Under the pieces are notes generated by a model. That model was given only the letters and a program-made list of their open reading frames with translations. It was not told the origin of the DNA and ran no database searches. A stretch of 64,000 nucleotides of DNA, from NCBI GenBank assembly GCA_022661535.1, contig JAKULF010000012.1, positions 1,178,001 to 1,242,000 of the forward strand, given 5' to 3'. This document shows positions 1 through 11,500 of the stretch, piece after piece. The first letter of the stretch is position 1. Each line of letters begins with the position of its first letter. The stretch is from Eutypa lata (taxonomy: Eukaryota; Ascomycota; Sordariomycetes; Xylariales; Diatrypaceae). The position numbers were made by a program, and so were the translations under genes.

Positions 1-741
1 GGCTGTGTCTACGAGTCTGCATTCGATATCTTGATTCCCGAATGGGGCTTCGAGAAGAGGGTACACTGCGATCAGTTGCCACTCAAGAAAGCTGAGTTCA
101 GAAAGGAGAAGAGGGTATTAGAACTATACTGGGAGAAGGGAGTACCTAGCTCCGCATACGTGCCTGAGGATGAACGCCCCAGGGCGGCCGCATCGCAGCG
201 CGTCTCGAACGCCATGGCTGCAGCCCGACATGCTGAAGAGGTCGAGCGGGTCAAGAAGGAACGGGAGGAGGCAGCACGGAAACAGACCGAGACTGGTACG
301 ATCTCCACGGATGATGTCGACGCCCTGTTTGACGATGATGATGACAACGCATCGGACATCACAGAGGCTATGGCTGGTGCGTCTCTAGCAGAGCGGCCTA
401 CTCAGAGCGTTCCAGGTTCGCCAACTCGATCTACATCGAACGCGGGAGTCCTGCACCGTACTCGATCGGATTCCAAGGTTCAGGTACCTGCTACCGAAGC
501 TGTGGAGACCCGGCTGACGAACAAGGAGAAGTATCTCAAGCTATTCTCCTTGAGAGAGGCTGGAGGTGACTACATCCAGGATGTCACCGAGATGACGAGG
601 GTCCCTGTGATTCTTAAGACGGATCTCAGCAAGAGTCCACCGTAAGTAAACCCAACATGATATTTCTTAACTCTTGCAGATAGAAAGCTAACAGGAAGCA
701 GTTGCTTGACTATCCGTTCGCTCAACCCATATGCGCTTTAA
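1..741 (+). CDS. SSD1: Ssd1-type RNB-like RNA-binding protein, C-terminal part (gene cut by window edge)
   Basis: Only the last part of the gene is present; the frame is open from base 1. The tail has the RVHCDQLPLKKAEF segment seen at the end of fungal Ssd1 proteins, then a charged linker with an acidic run (DALFDDDDDN) and a conserved end (NKEKYLKLFSLREAGGDY, TRVPVILKTDLSKSPP). A GTAAGT intron lies at 642-701. The last exon, 702-741, adds CLTIRSLNPYAL and TAA, matching my memory of the family's C-terminus. Ssd1 is a cytoplasmic RNA-binding protein related to RNase II/Dis3 but catalytically inactive; it binds mRNAs of cell-wall proteins and is controlled by the NDR kinase Cbk1. The catalytic-type domain lies outside the window, so only the end is verified. 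Confidence 0.9.
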
Positions 742-3700
742 GGTTCTGCGAGAACAACTCCAAATGATGATCGTAATGAAGATGGATGTAGAGAAGAGGG
801 GCAATGATGAATACTAGGAAGAGGGGAGGAGTAGCAAGGAAAGAAAAAGAAGAGTAGTAGATTGTTAGGCTGTTTCTTCGGCTATAAGTACGAGAGAATA
901 TATCTGTTAACGCGTTGATACAACATATTGTCTAATTGGGCAGGCAGGTAACTAGACCTTGGTATGATATGTAGCCGCCAGGTCCCGGACAAGGAAATAC
1001 GAGACATGGGCTCCCACCAAATTACTATCTTAACGAGACTCTCCGTCTTATTCCTGCCGTGATCTAGATCCTTAAAACACTCTTCCCGAACTACTGCACA
1101 GGTACCTAGTTGCGAGAAGTTGGTTGGTAGCCTCCATCCGACCATTCCTTAACTAACCACGTGGGTTGACAGGGCTGGCAGGGGTAGCTTGTCTGTCTAC
1201 CTTACATATGTAGGTACTGTGATAGCCTAGATCTGGCCTGTGTGTGTGTGTGTGTGTGCGCGCGCGCGCGCGCGTATTCAGACAAAACAAGGCGTTGGAT
1301 ATAAACTATGCCGCAACAATGTAGCTACGTATACCTCTCGAGACACCGCCCAGGTGGAAAAGCGGCCGGTCATATCATACCCGGCATACAGAGATCGGAT
1401 GTGGATATATGTATGTTAAGGTAAGGATGAGGGGGATCTTGCACTCAAACGCTTACTATATACCTACGTATGTACGAGCTACTAAACATAAGCATCTCAG
1501 CATGAATTAAGGTTAGAAAGTCGAGAGAGACAGAGAGAGAGACCGGAGACTGGAGACTGGAGATTTGCTCTTCCGGAACTCTACCTACCCTTTGGGACTG
1601 TTTGATTGGTACTTTTAACGGAACCGTGTTTCTTTCTTTCGGGTTGTTTCTTTTCCTTTTATCTTTTTTTTTGCTCATTTCTTCTCTCTCTCTCTCTCTG
1701 TCTCTTCCGGTTAATTACCTCATACCGTACATATTGTAGATCCGAGTGGGAGGGGTCAGGGTAGGGTAGGGCAAGGGGGACTAAGTAGGGGTGTCTCAAA
1801 CAATTGATACCGGCTCGTTTTGAAACCGGGATCTTGGCAACGAGGTAAGGTAAAGATCGGGAAGGTAAGATAAAAAATTCCCATGCCGCTTCCAAGCTGA
1901 TAACTTTACAATGTAAGTGACCAGGCTGGCAGGTAAGTTAGGTGCTGTCGCTAATCTGTACTAATCTACGACAAGGTAGTTAATACCTAATCTATCTAAC
2001 TTCGGAATCCGGATCTGAAAATCGTCCACTGTGGATGATGGATGATGGACAATGGACAATGGATCAATAAACGGCCGGCCATGACACTGAAGATCCCATA
2101 TGCCATTTGACTTCGTTCCGAAGACGGATGTGTGTCGAAATCTTGATCAGAATCTGGTTGGCGCTGACGATGATAAGATCCATCACACGGACTACCCTAC
2201 AGATTACCCTACGGATGCAAATAGATACTGCCATCGTGTCGTTGCCTGTAGGTATGGTTACATGACTACATCCATTGATAGAGGAGGTAGCTAGATAAGC
2301 AATAATACGTATCTTTCGGAAGTAATCAATGCTTAGATACTGATATATGTTGGTAGACATGTATGAAGCTGTTCTATTTCTTCCAACCTGATGATGACTT
2401 CAAGAGATAAGATACCCATTTAACAAGCTTATTAACCCTCGCTATCAAATGTCAGATCTAGGGTTGTGGTGAGATGGAGATCTTGAGACTTGCAGGGCTG
2501 AATAGAGTAAGACCTACATGTTGCAAGGGACATTGGAGGGTACCTTAATGTAGACCGGATCCGACCCCAGCATATTCTTTGGTATACAATGGTAGGAGGA
2601 CATCATTCGGGTGCTCACGTGCTTAGATTTACAGGCATAGTGTTCTGTATACCTAGGTAAACTAACGAACTACGTACATATAGAAATTGACGCTATGTTT
2701 ATCCTTACCAAGAACCAATTACGGGCTCACGGATATATCTTCTGAAGGTTTAGATAGCCTTGGGTAATATTAACTCTTGGTAGGTATTAGATGGAGGATG
2801 GAGAATGGAGATATATCATGGTCAACTATATACATACATGTAAGTACTAATGTGCATAGTGACCGACAGTTTCAGACGTCGGCTTACTGCTGGTCCGCCC
2901 TTACCCAGCTCGCTTGCATGCCGCCCGGACTCTAGTGAAACGACCTTGAAGCATCTGGCCCCTCAATCCTCTCCGGATCCCAGTTATTTCTCCATGTCGT
3001 GAGCCTTGTCTTCACCATTAGCCTCTAGACCCTGTTTCTTTTTAGGCTTTTTGTCCTTACCAAATTCGAGATCCTAGAACATCTGCCTCTAAACTAACCC
3101 TTGAACCCCATACAACTCGGACCTTGATCGTTCACGGCTTGACCTCATCCTTTCATCCCATCTTTACTTTTACGCTAGTGAGATCTACAATAGTAAGGGT
3201 AGCCTTGGTGACATCTCACCTTGATTGGCGAAATTGAATATTTTCTTAACTGCGTTTCGTTTCAATCTCCATTCTGGAGCACTTCAATCCATCTTCCGTC
3301 CATCTACTCCACCTACTCGGCCCAAAAATGGCTAGGATCACTGAGATCTCCAGTATCCCCTGGTGCCTCCTTGCGGCTCGGCTTCGGAAGCTGATTTGGA
3401 TAAACGTGCATCTGTGACGAATTACGCTTATCACCCGTACCCGTCCAATCCAGTCCAATCCAGGAGGTTACCGAGACCGAGATGAAGTTGCTTAGAGAGA
3501 GAATGAGAGAATAGTCCTAATCCATGCTACGGCCGACATTCTTTCCGTGACCCGCCTTGTCCTCCACCCCCCCCTGTTCCTGTGATGTTTTGGCCCTCGA
3601 TGTGACTGCCTTTAATGAGGACGTTGCTTCCCACCTTTCGTCCATGATTCTTCTTGTCTTCTGTTCTTTCATTCCTTTCACGCCTTCAGGTACCTTATTT

Positions 3701-3926
3701 CGTGTCCAACTCCGAACCAAAAGCGCTGGTCTGCTTCCTTGGGATCAACGTCAAGACTCTCCTTTTATTATTTTAATTCTGTAATTAACCCGTTCGGGCA
3801 TTTTCATACCAAACAGCTAGGCTGGTCTTGCTTTCGTTCGAACCGACATTCGCTCTCTACAGTCACGATATCCCGAAAAATAAAAGAGACGATAACACCT
3901 ATCCGTACTTTTTAATTACAGAAAAA
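742..3926. other. gene-poor intergenic stretch with a Z-DNA-prone dinucleotide tract
   Basis: About 3.2 kb between SSD1 and the ferritin-like gene. Open frames here are short, lack recognisable domains and have no good splice continuations. The notable element is an alternating purine-pyrimidine tract, listed separately at 1239-1274. Short CT/GA-rich runs lie near 1525-1550 and 1683-1702. The last few hundred bases are CT-rich and probably form the promoter and 5' leader of the next gene. Confidence 0.6.
1239..1274. repeat. (TG)10(CG)8 alternating dinucleotide tract
   Basis: Ten TG units (1239-1258) run directly into eight CG units (1259-1274), giving 36 bases of uninterrupted pyrimidine-purine alternation. 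Such tracts are the classic sequence type that can flip to left-handed Z-DNA under negative supercoiling. It lies about 500 bases downstream of the SSD1 stop. Confidence 0.95.
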
Positions 3927-4967
3927 ATGCCTTCCGTCATGAAGATCGCAGGAGCTGTGGCCGGCCTCGCTGCCGTAGCCAGTGCCATGCCGGCTCAGCC
4001 CAGGTTCACTCCCAGACAGACCCAGGTTTACCAATTGGCAAAACGTCAGAATGCTGCTGCTGCCGCTCTTGGTCTGACAGATGTTGACATCCTCCAATTG
4101 TAAGCTCAACCTATTACTATCAGTAACCGTGCGCACAGGGCAGGACGTACATGCTAACTTCATCACAGTGCTCTGACGCTGGAATGGCTCGAGGCTACTT
4201 TTTACCAGCAGGGCTTCGCCATGTTCGGTGATGATCAATTCGCGGCATTGGGTTTGAACGAGGTGCAGTTGGCCGATTTGAAGGGGGTCGGAACCAGCGA
4301 GTTCACGCACGTCTCGGTACTGCAGAGCGCCATTGCCCAGGCCGGCACCCAGCCCGTCCAACCCTGCACGTACAACTTCGGCTTCACCGACGCCGCCGGT
4401 ATGGTGGCGACAGCCTCTATTCTCGAGAGCGTCGGTGTCTCGGCGTATCTGGGCGCTGCCCCCCTCGTCTCTGATGCGGGCATCCTTAGCACCGCCGGGT
4501 CCATCTTGACGATCGAGGCCCGTCACCAGTCTTTCATCCGCGTAGCTTCGGGTGTGGCAGCCTCCCCATCCCCCTTCGACACGCCTCTTGGACCCCAGGC
4601 CGTCTTCTCCCTCGCCGCGCCCTTCATCGAGTCCTGCCCCGATGGTTCCAACCTGATCCTCACGGCCTTCCCGACGCTGACGCTCAGCGAGCCCTCCATC
4701 AACGCAGCTGGCGTTAACGCTCTCGCCTCCGGTACCATCATGAAGTTTGAGAGCGAGGCTACTGCCCAGGCGCAGTTCTGCGGTTTCACCAACTCGGCTG
4801 CCCCCGGTGGTACGGCTTTCGTCCCCTTCACCGAGGCTGAGGGCTGTGCGCTACCCCAGAACCTCGCCGGTGTCGTCTACGTTACGCTCACGAGCGCCGG
4901 TCCCCTAGACGGTGTCATCACGGATGATATCACACTCGCTGGCCCCATGGTCTTGCAGCTGAGCTGA
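3927..4967 (+). CDS. Secreted ferritin-like domain protein (Rds1-type stress protein)
   Basis: Two exons, 3927-4099 and 4169-4967, encode 323 aa. The intron (GTAAGC...CACAG, branch GCTAAC) splits a Phe codon; the joined frame reads ILQFALTLEWLEATFYQQGF, the expected start of the four-helix ferritin-like domain. Residues 1-20 are a hydrophobic signal peptide (MKIAGAVAGLAAVASA). The LEWLEATFY helix and the later EARHQSFIR helix fit the Ferritin_2 family, to which S. pombe Rds1 belongs; EARH is a typical metal-ligand-like motif of that fold. The C-terminal third has paired cysteines suited to the secretory pathway. Members are often induced by stress or nutrient change, but the substrate is unknown. 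The start is the first ATG before the signal peptide; a second in-frame ATG four codons later is possible. Confidence 0.85.
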
Positions 4968-6185
4968 GCTCACTAATAGCTGCTTTGCCGGTGCGAATAA
5001 CTTATCCATCTAATTATTCACGATCATCATGTGCTTATGAGCATTGCATGTATGAGCCCGAGCGGGGAGAGGAAAACGAAAGGGGCACGCCGAGTTCTTT
5101 ACTATCAAATAATTCCACGCAAACGGACTGCGGTACCAAGGAGGAAGAGGAGGAAGACGGATACAGGAAAGATGGCAGACGAGCAATGGAGGAAGTTTTC
5201 TTTTTCGCGCGGTAGCATCGTCATTGTACCGTTGTTTTTTTGCTTGCTCTCCTCACCCGACAGCCAAGCTTAGACAGCAAAAATAGAAAATCATTTCTCC
5301 CTTTTGCTTCATTTCTTCGCCTTGTTTCCCTTCCACCTCGGCAGTCACGGGCGCTACTTACCTATTACTACTTACTACTTATTATTTTTTATTCAATACC
5401 ACCACTTTGCTTCGTCTGCCAGAAGAGAGATTTTATGTTTGTCTTGTGTAGGAATGGGTGATCTATATATGTATACTACTAGAAGTGCACTGACTGACGC
5501 CTTGTATACAGGGAGAGAATGGGGAGTGCCTTGGGTCGGTTCGACGATAACCCCCTTTTTTTTAAACTACTATTTTCCTAATTATCATGTTTATACCATT
5601 CACGTTTCCGTTTGGAGGAGTTTCTCATACTTACCTACTTATACTATATACCAATCAATTATCGTCTAGCACGGAGAACAGGAGAGATGGTTGTTCCATC
5701 AGCATGTCTACTTATTCAACAGCGTTATTGCATTTACATACATAGGAATGAAGATCTACTTCTCAGATAATATGCTGCACAGTAGATGCCTTTCAAATAC
5801 TGTCTTGGATTTCTTAGGATCTCAATGCATGCGTAATGTGAGGTAGGTATGCGTGTGTGGTCGTGCTACGTACGAACTTGTTGCTGATTGAAGATTGCTT
5901 CATCGATTGCTTAGTTGCGCGCGTACAGTCAATTCTTATCATCCGTTCATTCATGTCTGGAGCAGGTGCCTCGCCTCATCTGAGGAAAGGGAGCGCTCGT
6001 CTGGTATGCTGCCACAAGTGTGGTGTAGCTCTCTCTGTGTGCTCTCCCTACTAGCCTCCGCAGCGTCTGAATGTTGATGGTTGAGGTCAAGACCCGAGAC
6101 AAGCCTAACATCATCAGTCTACTATCTGTTCGCTACCAAGGCGCGCTCGCGCACTCTGTCGGTAGTTAGTACGTAGTCATTTGGG
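4968..6185. other. intergenic stretch, no gene seen
   Basis: Holds the 3' flank of the ferritin-like gene. Short plus-strand open frames (up to about 120 codons near 5304-5669) are T-rich, hydrophobic by composition and without domains or start context. I see nothing else that I can support. Confidence 0.55.
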
Positions 6186-6212
6186 GGGTTTTTTTCTTCA
6201 ATTTTTTTTTTT

Positions 6213-6460
6213 AAAAAATGGCAAAAAACTAGGTTGTACCGCTCAACACCGATGCAATACCCAGATTTGAATGAGGGTTGTACCAATCGATGTTAAGGCA
6301 ATACCTAGAAAAACCCGCCCGTCGTATAGCTTCGACACAATGATCATCATGTCGAAGATATACGAAAGGATTTTTTTTCTTTGTACCTAGTGGGAATCGA
6401 ACGCTTGTCAGCTGCGTCATGCGTAAGTGGTACCACGCACCACTCCGCCATCCGCCCAAA
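6213..6460 (-). ncRNA. candidate RNA polymerase III unit / tRNA-derived SINE-like element
   Basis: Read on the minus strand, 6450-6440 is TGGCGGAGTGG, a good match to a pol III A box. Positions 6402-6392 are GTTCGATTCCC, close to a B box (GGTTCGANTCC), 37 bases further on. The acceptor arm and the T-stem do not pair, so this is not an intact tRNA. Downstream lies a 16-bp inverted repeat with one mismatch (6322-6337 with 6350-6365, 12-base loop). The unit then ends in two T6 runs (6228-6223 and 6218-6213), as expected for pol III termination, followed by an A/T tract typical of SINE tails. It could be a tRNA-derived SINE, a decayed tRNA or a structured non-coding RNA. I saw no clear target-site duplication. 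Confidence 0.4.
6322..6365. repeat. 16-bp inverted repeat (stem-loop)
   Basis: The left arm 6322-6337 and right arm 6350-6365 are reverse complements at 15 of 16 positions, around a 12-base loop. This is much longer than chance hairpins in the rest of the intergenic sequence, and it sits inside the candidate pol III unit. Confidence 0.85.
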
Positions 6461-6465
6461 CTAGC

Positions 6466-6957
6466 ACTGACTCCCACGGTTAAAATCTTGTGCGTTTATT
6501 CTGCCTTATCTGCTTGCGTAGGTAGGTATGTATGTAGGTATGTAGGTATGTAGGTGGTTGGTGCGTGATGGGTGATGCCTAGGGCAACAGCCGGATGGAT
6601 GTATGTATGTTTGTATGAATGGATGGACCAGCCGTATGCCTATCCTACTCGCCGCATGCCTACTCGCCACAATTGCAACTTGCTGAACCACATGTTAGAG
6701 ATATACGACTATAGGTATTCAAATCAAACATTCGCCTATTGTGACCATGCAAGACACCCTGCCTAGAGTGAAGATCCATCCATCACTTTAGAGAAACATA
6801 TCGAGACTAGAATCCGAGTCAGACTTTGACATTGATCTTATATAACATGCTAAACGCTTTCTCGTATCATGGCTACCTAGCTAGCTACATGTCTATTCCA
6901 ATTCCCACGAGAAGTGCATTCTCAGTCACCCCCCTTATCCTTGTCTACCCAACAAAA
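6466..6957. other. intergenic stretch with GTAGGTA/TGTA microrepeats
   Basis: Between the pol III-like unit and the 3' end of the hydroxyacyl-CoA dehydrogenase gene. It contains a run of GTAGGTATGTAT-type tetranucleotides at about 6520-6557 and GGATG/TGTATG repeats at 6594-6625. No gene seen. Confidence 0.6.
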
Positions 6958-8205
6958 TCAATAATCATAGAACCCCTTCCCGCTCTTCTTCCCCAACCAG
7001 CCAGCATCGACCATCTTAGCAAGCAGGATGCTAGGGCGATACTTGGAGTCGCCCGTCTCGGTGTGCAAGACGCGCATGATAGCCAGGCAGGTATCCAAGC
7101 CGATGAAATCGGCGAGCTGCAGCGGGCCCATGGGCACGTTGGTGCCGTTCTTCATGATGGCGTCGATGGAGTCCCGGTCGCCGACGCCCGTCTCGAGACA
7201 TAGGACGGCCTCGTTGATATACGGCATCAGGATGCGGTTGGCCAGGAACCCGGGCGCGTCGGCCGACACGGACGGGACTTTTCCCATCGCCCGGCACAGC
7301 TCCACCGCCGTCTCGAGCGTCGCCTTGCTCGTCTGCAGCCCGCTGATGATCTCGACGCCCTTCTGCACCGGCACCGGGTTCATGAAGTGCGTAGCGACGA
7401 CGCGCGACGATGCTTCCCCTTCCCCTCCTCCTACCCCGCCTTTCCCTTTAGCGGCCGCGGCGATCTTCGTGATGGAGATGGAAGACGTGTTGGTGGCCAG
7501 TATGGCGTGCGGCGCGCACACCTCGGCTAGCCGCGCGAAGATGTCGTACTTCAGCTGCGGGATCTCCGGCACCGCCTCGATCACGAAGTCTACGCCGCCC
7601 AGCGCTTCCATGGACGTCGTGGGTGTGAGGAGAGCCCGGGCCGCGTCGGCTTGCGATTGTGTGATGCGTGATTTGGAGACATCTTTGGAGAGGAGTTTTT
7701 CTACGTTTGGGGGTTTATGAGTAAGCTTGTTCTTCCTCTTGTAGTACTTCCTGAGTTGTCTTAAGTGGTCGTCGTCTTCTTCTTCTTCTTCTTCTATACT
7801 ATGGGAAGGAAGGTCAACAAACCTGCGAATCCTACTCCCTTATCTAGGGCGGCTTGTGAGGAGTCCACGAGTGTGACTGGCACATTTGCCTTCTGTGCAG
7901 CGACCAGCGCAATGCCTAACCCCTGAATTGAATGCAAGTAAGCATAAGGTCAGTCAATATTCCGAGTAAGATAAGAGGTGGCTTGTTGTGGTGGTGGTGA
8001 ATGAATCTCTCACTCACCCACTCACACAACCCAACAGCACTCTCATCACCTGCTAAGTTGGAGGGAGCTTTCAACTCACCATCTGCCCGGCACCGATTAC
8101 ACCCAAGCTCTTCACCTCAGCTGCATGTCGGATTGACGTTGAGCTGAAGTGTCGTCTTGTCTGGCTTCCTAGCCACAAAGCTCTTCTTCCAATTGCGCTC
8201 GCCAT
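6958..8205 (-). CDS. Mitochondrial 3-hydroxyacyl-CoA (3-hydroxybutyryl-CoA) dehydrogenase
   Basis: Three exons on the minus strand: 8205-8080, 7922-7823 and 7700-6958, encoding 322 aa. The enzyme oxidises L-3-hydroxyacyl-CoA with NAD in beta-oxidation. Residues 1-28 form an Arg/Ser-rich leader (RRALWLGSQTRRHFSSTSIR), suggesting a mitochondrial matrix location. The NAD fingerprint GVIGAGQMGLGIA is made by joining exons 1 and 2 and proves the splice. TNTSS (about residue 146) and THFMNPVPV (His180) mark the active site. The C-terminal domain carries GFLANRILMPYINEA and ends GKGFYDY. An unusual Gly/Lys/Ala insert (residues about 156-174, AKGKGGVGGGEGEASS) sits between the two catalytic blocks. 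It is divergent from TOF1, with start codons 389 bases apart. Confidence 0.93.
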
Positions 8206-8594
8206 GCTGAAATGATGTGAAGTGTCAACTTGGTGAAGGGAGGACGGATCTCTAACTAAGATGAGATCACATCTAACTAAGGTCAAGTCAATACCTAGGT
8301 AGTCACATAGAAAGTCCGGGTAACCTCGGCCTCGGATAAGAGTGGATCTCACGGCACCTTGGCCAGCAGCTTGGGCCAAGGTAGGTACTTTGTACTTCTG
8401 TAGCCCCACATGCGGGAACTGTTAATTGAGTTTTGGCGCGTCACATTTCTAAGACGCGTCGCGACAAACCGTTTGGGTGGAATTCCACTTTAGAGATTGA
8501 ACTGACTTCGGGTCTGCGATGAAGCATAGCATCAAACCTTTGAACACGAGTGATTGAGTGTTGAAAGAGGAATTGATATTCCTCAGTACTCAAT
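8206..8594. promoter_or_regulatory. divergent promoter region between hydroxyacyl-CoA dehydrogenase and TOF1
   Basis: The 389 bases between the two opposite start codons must contain both promoters and both 5' leaders. I see no clear TATA box. The ACGCGTC stretch at about 8453-8460 contains ACGCGT, the MCB/MBF-type element linked to G1/S expression in yeasts, which would suit TOF1; this assignment is an inference. Confidence 0.45.
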
Positions 8595-11500
8595 ATGGAG
8601 CTTCAAGACGAAACCAAAGATATTGTACATCCTGAAGTTCGGGCACATATCAACAGTCTCGTCTCTGCTGTAAGTTGAAGTCTATCGGTGCTCATCTACT
8701 TCAATTATGATACAATGTTACTGACAACCCGCGCAACCTACTAGCTTGGTGGTTTCAGTGCCGACGATGATGGACGATACATGCTCGGAGACTCCGCGTT
8801 GGAGGTTCTCCGAGATATTAAGAAATGGATACGCTTCTACGACGAGAAGACCAACCGTATGGACGTTGCGCGATGCCTTTCCGAAGCCAACATCATCGAT
8901 GGCGACTTATTACATATCCTCGCATCCTGGCCCGAGAATGCTACCGAGAACAAATTCAAAGCGAGAGCGGCACTGGCTTGCTTCGAAATCATGGTACCCC
9001 TAACCTGGCCGCTGGAACGAGATCTCGAACAGATGACCATCAACCATCACCGACATCTTCCAGTTCTACAGCTTGCCCAGGTCAACTATAAGCATTCTAT
9101 CATAAACTTCGATGCCGCTCAGATTCTCCACACCGCCGTGCGGGTTGCGTTACCATCTATGGCATTGTCACGCAGCGATCGGACATCGCGGGATGAGGGC
9201 ATTATCAAGCTGGTTTTACTGTTTCTGAGGAACATGGCTATGATCTCACCACCGCCTGGTGTTAAATACGATGGGGATGAGTCGCAGATTTCGCGATCTG
9301 CTCTAATTGACGCCTTCTCATACCAGGATATCTTTTTGACGATTCTCACCATAGCATCTAACATAGGGGAGGACTTCAACCAGGAGGGCGTCATTCTAAT
9401 GGAGATTATCTTCCATCTGGTCAAGCGCGTTGATATCTCAAAGCTCTTCATGGACGACAAGCAACTTAGCAAAACGAGATCGAACGAACTTACATCGATG
9501 ATGAACAAGGAAGCTGCTATGCATAGACCCTATAACCGAAAGGCTCCGTCGCGACATAACCGGTGGGGGACCATGATCTGGGTAGACCGAGGTGACGGAA
9601 AGGTGTCAACGGTATCAGGACAAGATGCATTGCTAGATGCGGCAACAAGACAGCATAAGATGGATAGTAGCAAAGTATATCGACCACCAAGACGACCGAG
9701 AAAGGATGACATGGAACCAAAGGACCTTGGACCTCCAGTATCACTGAATGCTAGAGCACGGCAGCAATTGAAAGGCTTTGTCGAGGAATTTCTGGACTCT
9801 GGCTTCAACCCTCTATTTCAGCACATCCGGAAAAAGATCGACGACCAGAAGGAATACATTTTCGAATACCACTCTCGACAATTCTTTTACCTAACAGCAT
9901 GGTTTCTCGAGGCCGAGCGGGTGCGAAAGAAGGCCGCCAAGAATAATCAGCCTACCCGAAATAGTGATGGTGATGTTACGAGTTTCAATCTGGTTGCAGG
10001 AGTTCTCAATCAACAGATGTTCATCACATTAAACCGAACAATGGCCAGTTCTCTAGAAAATAAGCAATGGCAGGATCTCTGCGCGGCTATGAGATGTTTC
10101 ACACAAACCCTTCTGACCGTGCAGGAGATGTTTGAATCTCCAAACGAAGAAGACCAGGAGATCGCAGAGAATACACTGAGCCGCATCTTCTACGAGGACG
10201 AGACACATGAGCGAGTCGCCAACATTGCTCGCAATTATAAGGACCAGGGTTTTGAGTATCTTGATGCCTGTACTGAGCTGACGCATACTTACCTACGAGT
10301 TTTGGAGGCATACTCCAAGCAGAATGTAGATATGCAAGTTCGATCACGACGTCGGGTCCGGAGCAAGAAGAAGGCTGTTCATGCTGCAGAGGGGAACACA
10401 GAGAACCCTACAGATGAGGGAGACGAGTCCGAGAACGATGAGGCAAACGCAGAGCGGGTCTCTAAAGAGCGAAAATTTGACTTCAACCGATTCGCAGCTC
10501 GTTTTGTCCAGCAGGGCGTCGTGGATACGTTCGTGGCATACATGAAATTCTACCATGACCTAAATGACTCGCAACTCAAGCGAGCGCACCGCTATTTCTA
10601 CCGCATTGCCTTCAAACAGGAGATGAGCGTCATGCTTTTCCGAGTCGACATCATACAGCTGTTCTACAATATGATCAAGGGGCCAGAACCGCTAGACAAG
10701 GGTTCGAGCATGTTCAAGGAGTGGGAGGAACTGACGCGGCAGATCCTCAAAAAGTGCTTTCGCAAGATCGAGGATCGTCCGCAACTTATCATCGAGATGC
10801 TGTTCTCTAAGCTTGCCGCGACTGCCCATTATCTCGAGTATGGTTATGAGAAGCAGACAATTTCGACGTCGAATCCCAAACCGGCAGCCGAACTCGAGTT
10901 CCGACACACTGTCGAGCCCGATCGACAGGTCGCAATTGCTGTTGGTGTATTGCTAGATAAAAACCTAGCCCATCATGTCAAATGGGTTAGGGATCAGTTA
11001 TCTAATGCAGTCACCGAGAGAAGAGCATGGGAACAAATGGAGAAGGCGATGCCGTCTGTAGAAGCAGATGGGGAGGGAAGCAACACAGAACAGCCGAGTG
11101 AAAGTGGCCCTACAAAAGAAGCACCCTTGTTTGGTAAGTATTCCTGGGACAGAGTCTATCAAACAGAACTAACAGACATGACCTACTATAGCTATCAAGC
11201 CTGACGATGATGCTCGTCGGACGGCTATGTTCAAGAACTCGCACCTCCGACTCCTCATGAAGCTAGTCGGCTTCGAGCGGCTAGCCCCGACGATCGAAGA
11301 AACCCCCGACGCAGCCTGGGTGATCCCAACGAACCACTCGGCGGACAAACTGCAGGACTCTCTCGACCTCATCAACAAAGCAGAATTCGACCCGCCAAAC
11401 TTCGAGGACGGCGCACTAGCCGAAGACCAACTGAGGCGCAAGACAGCACCGCGGAAGAGGGCCGTATTCGACGACGACGATAACAACAATGGCGGTCTCC

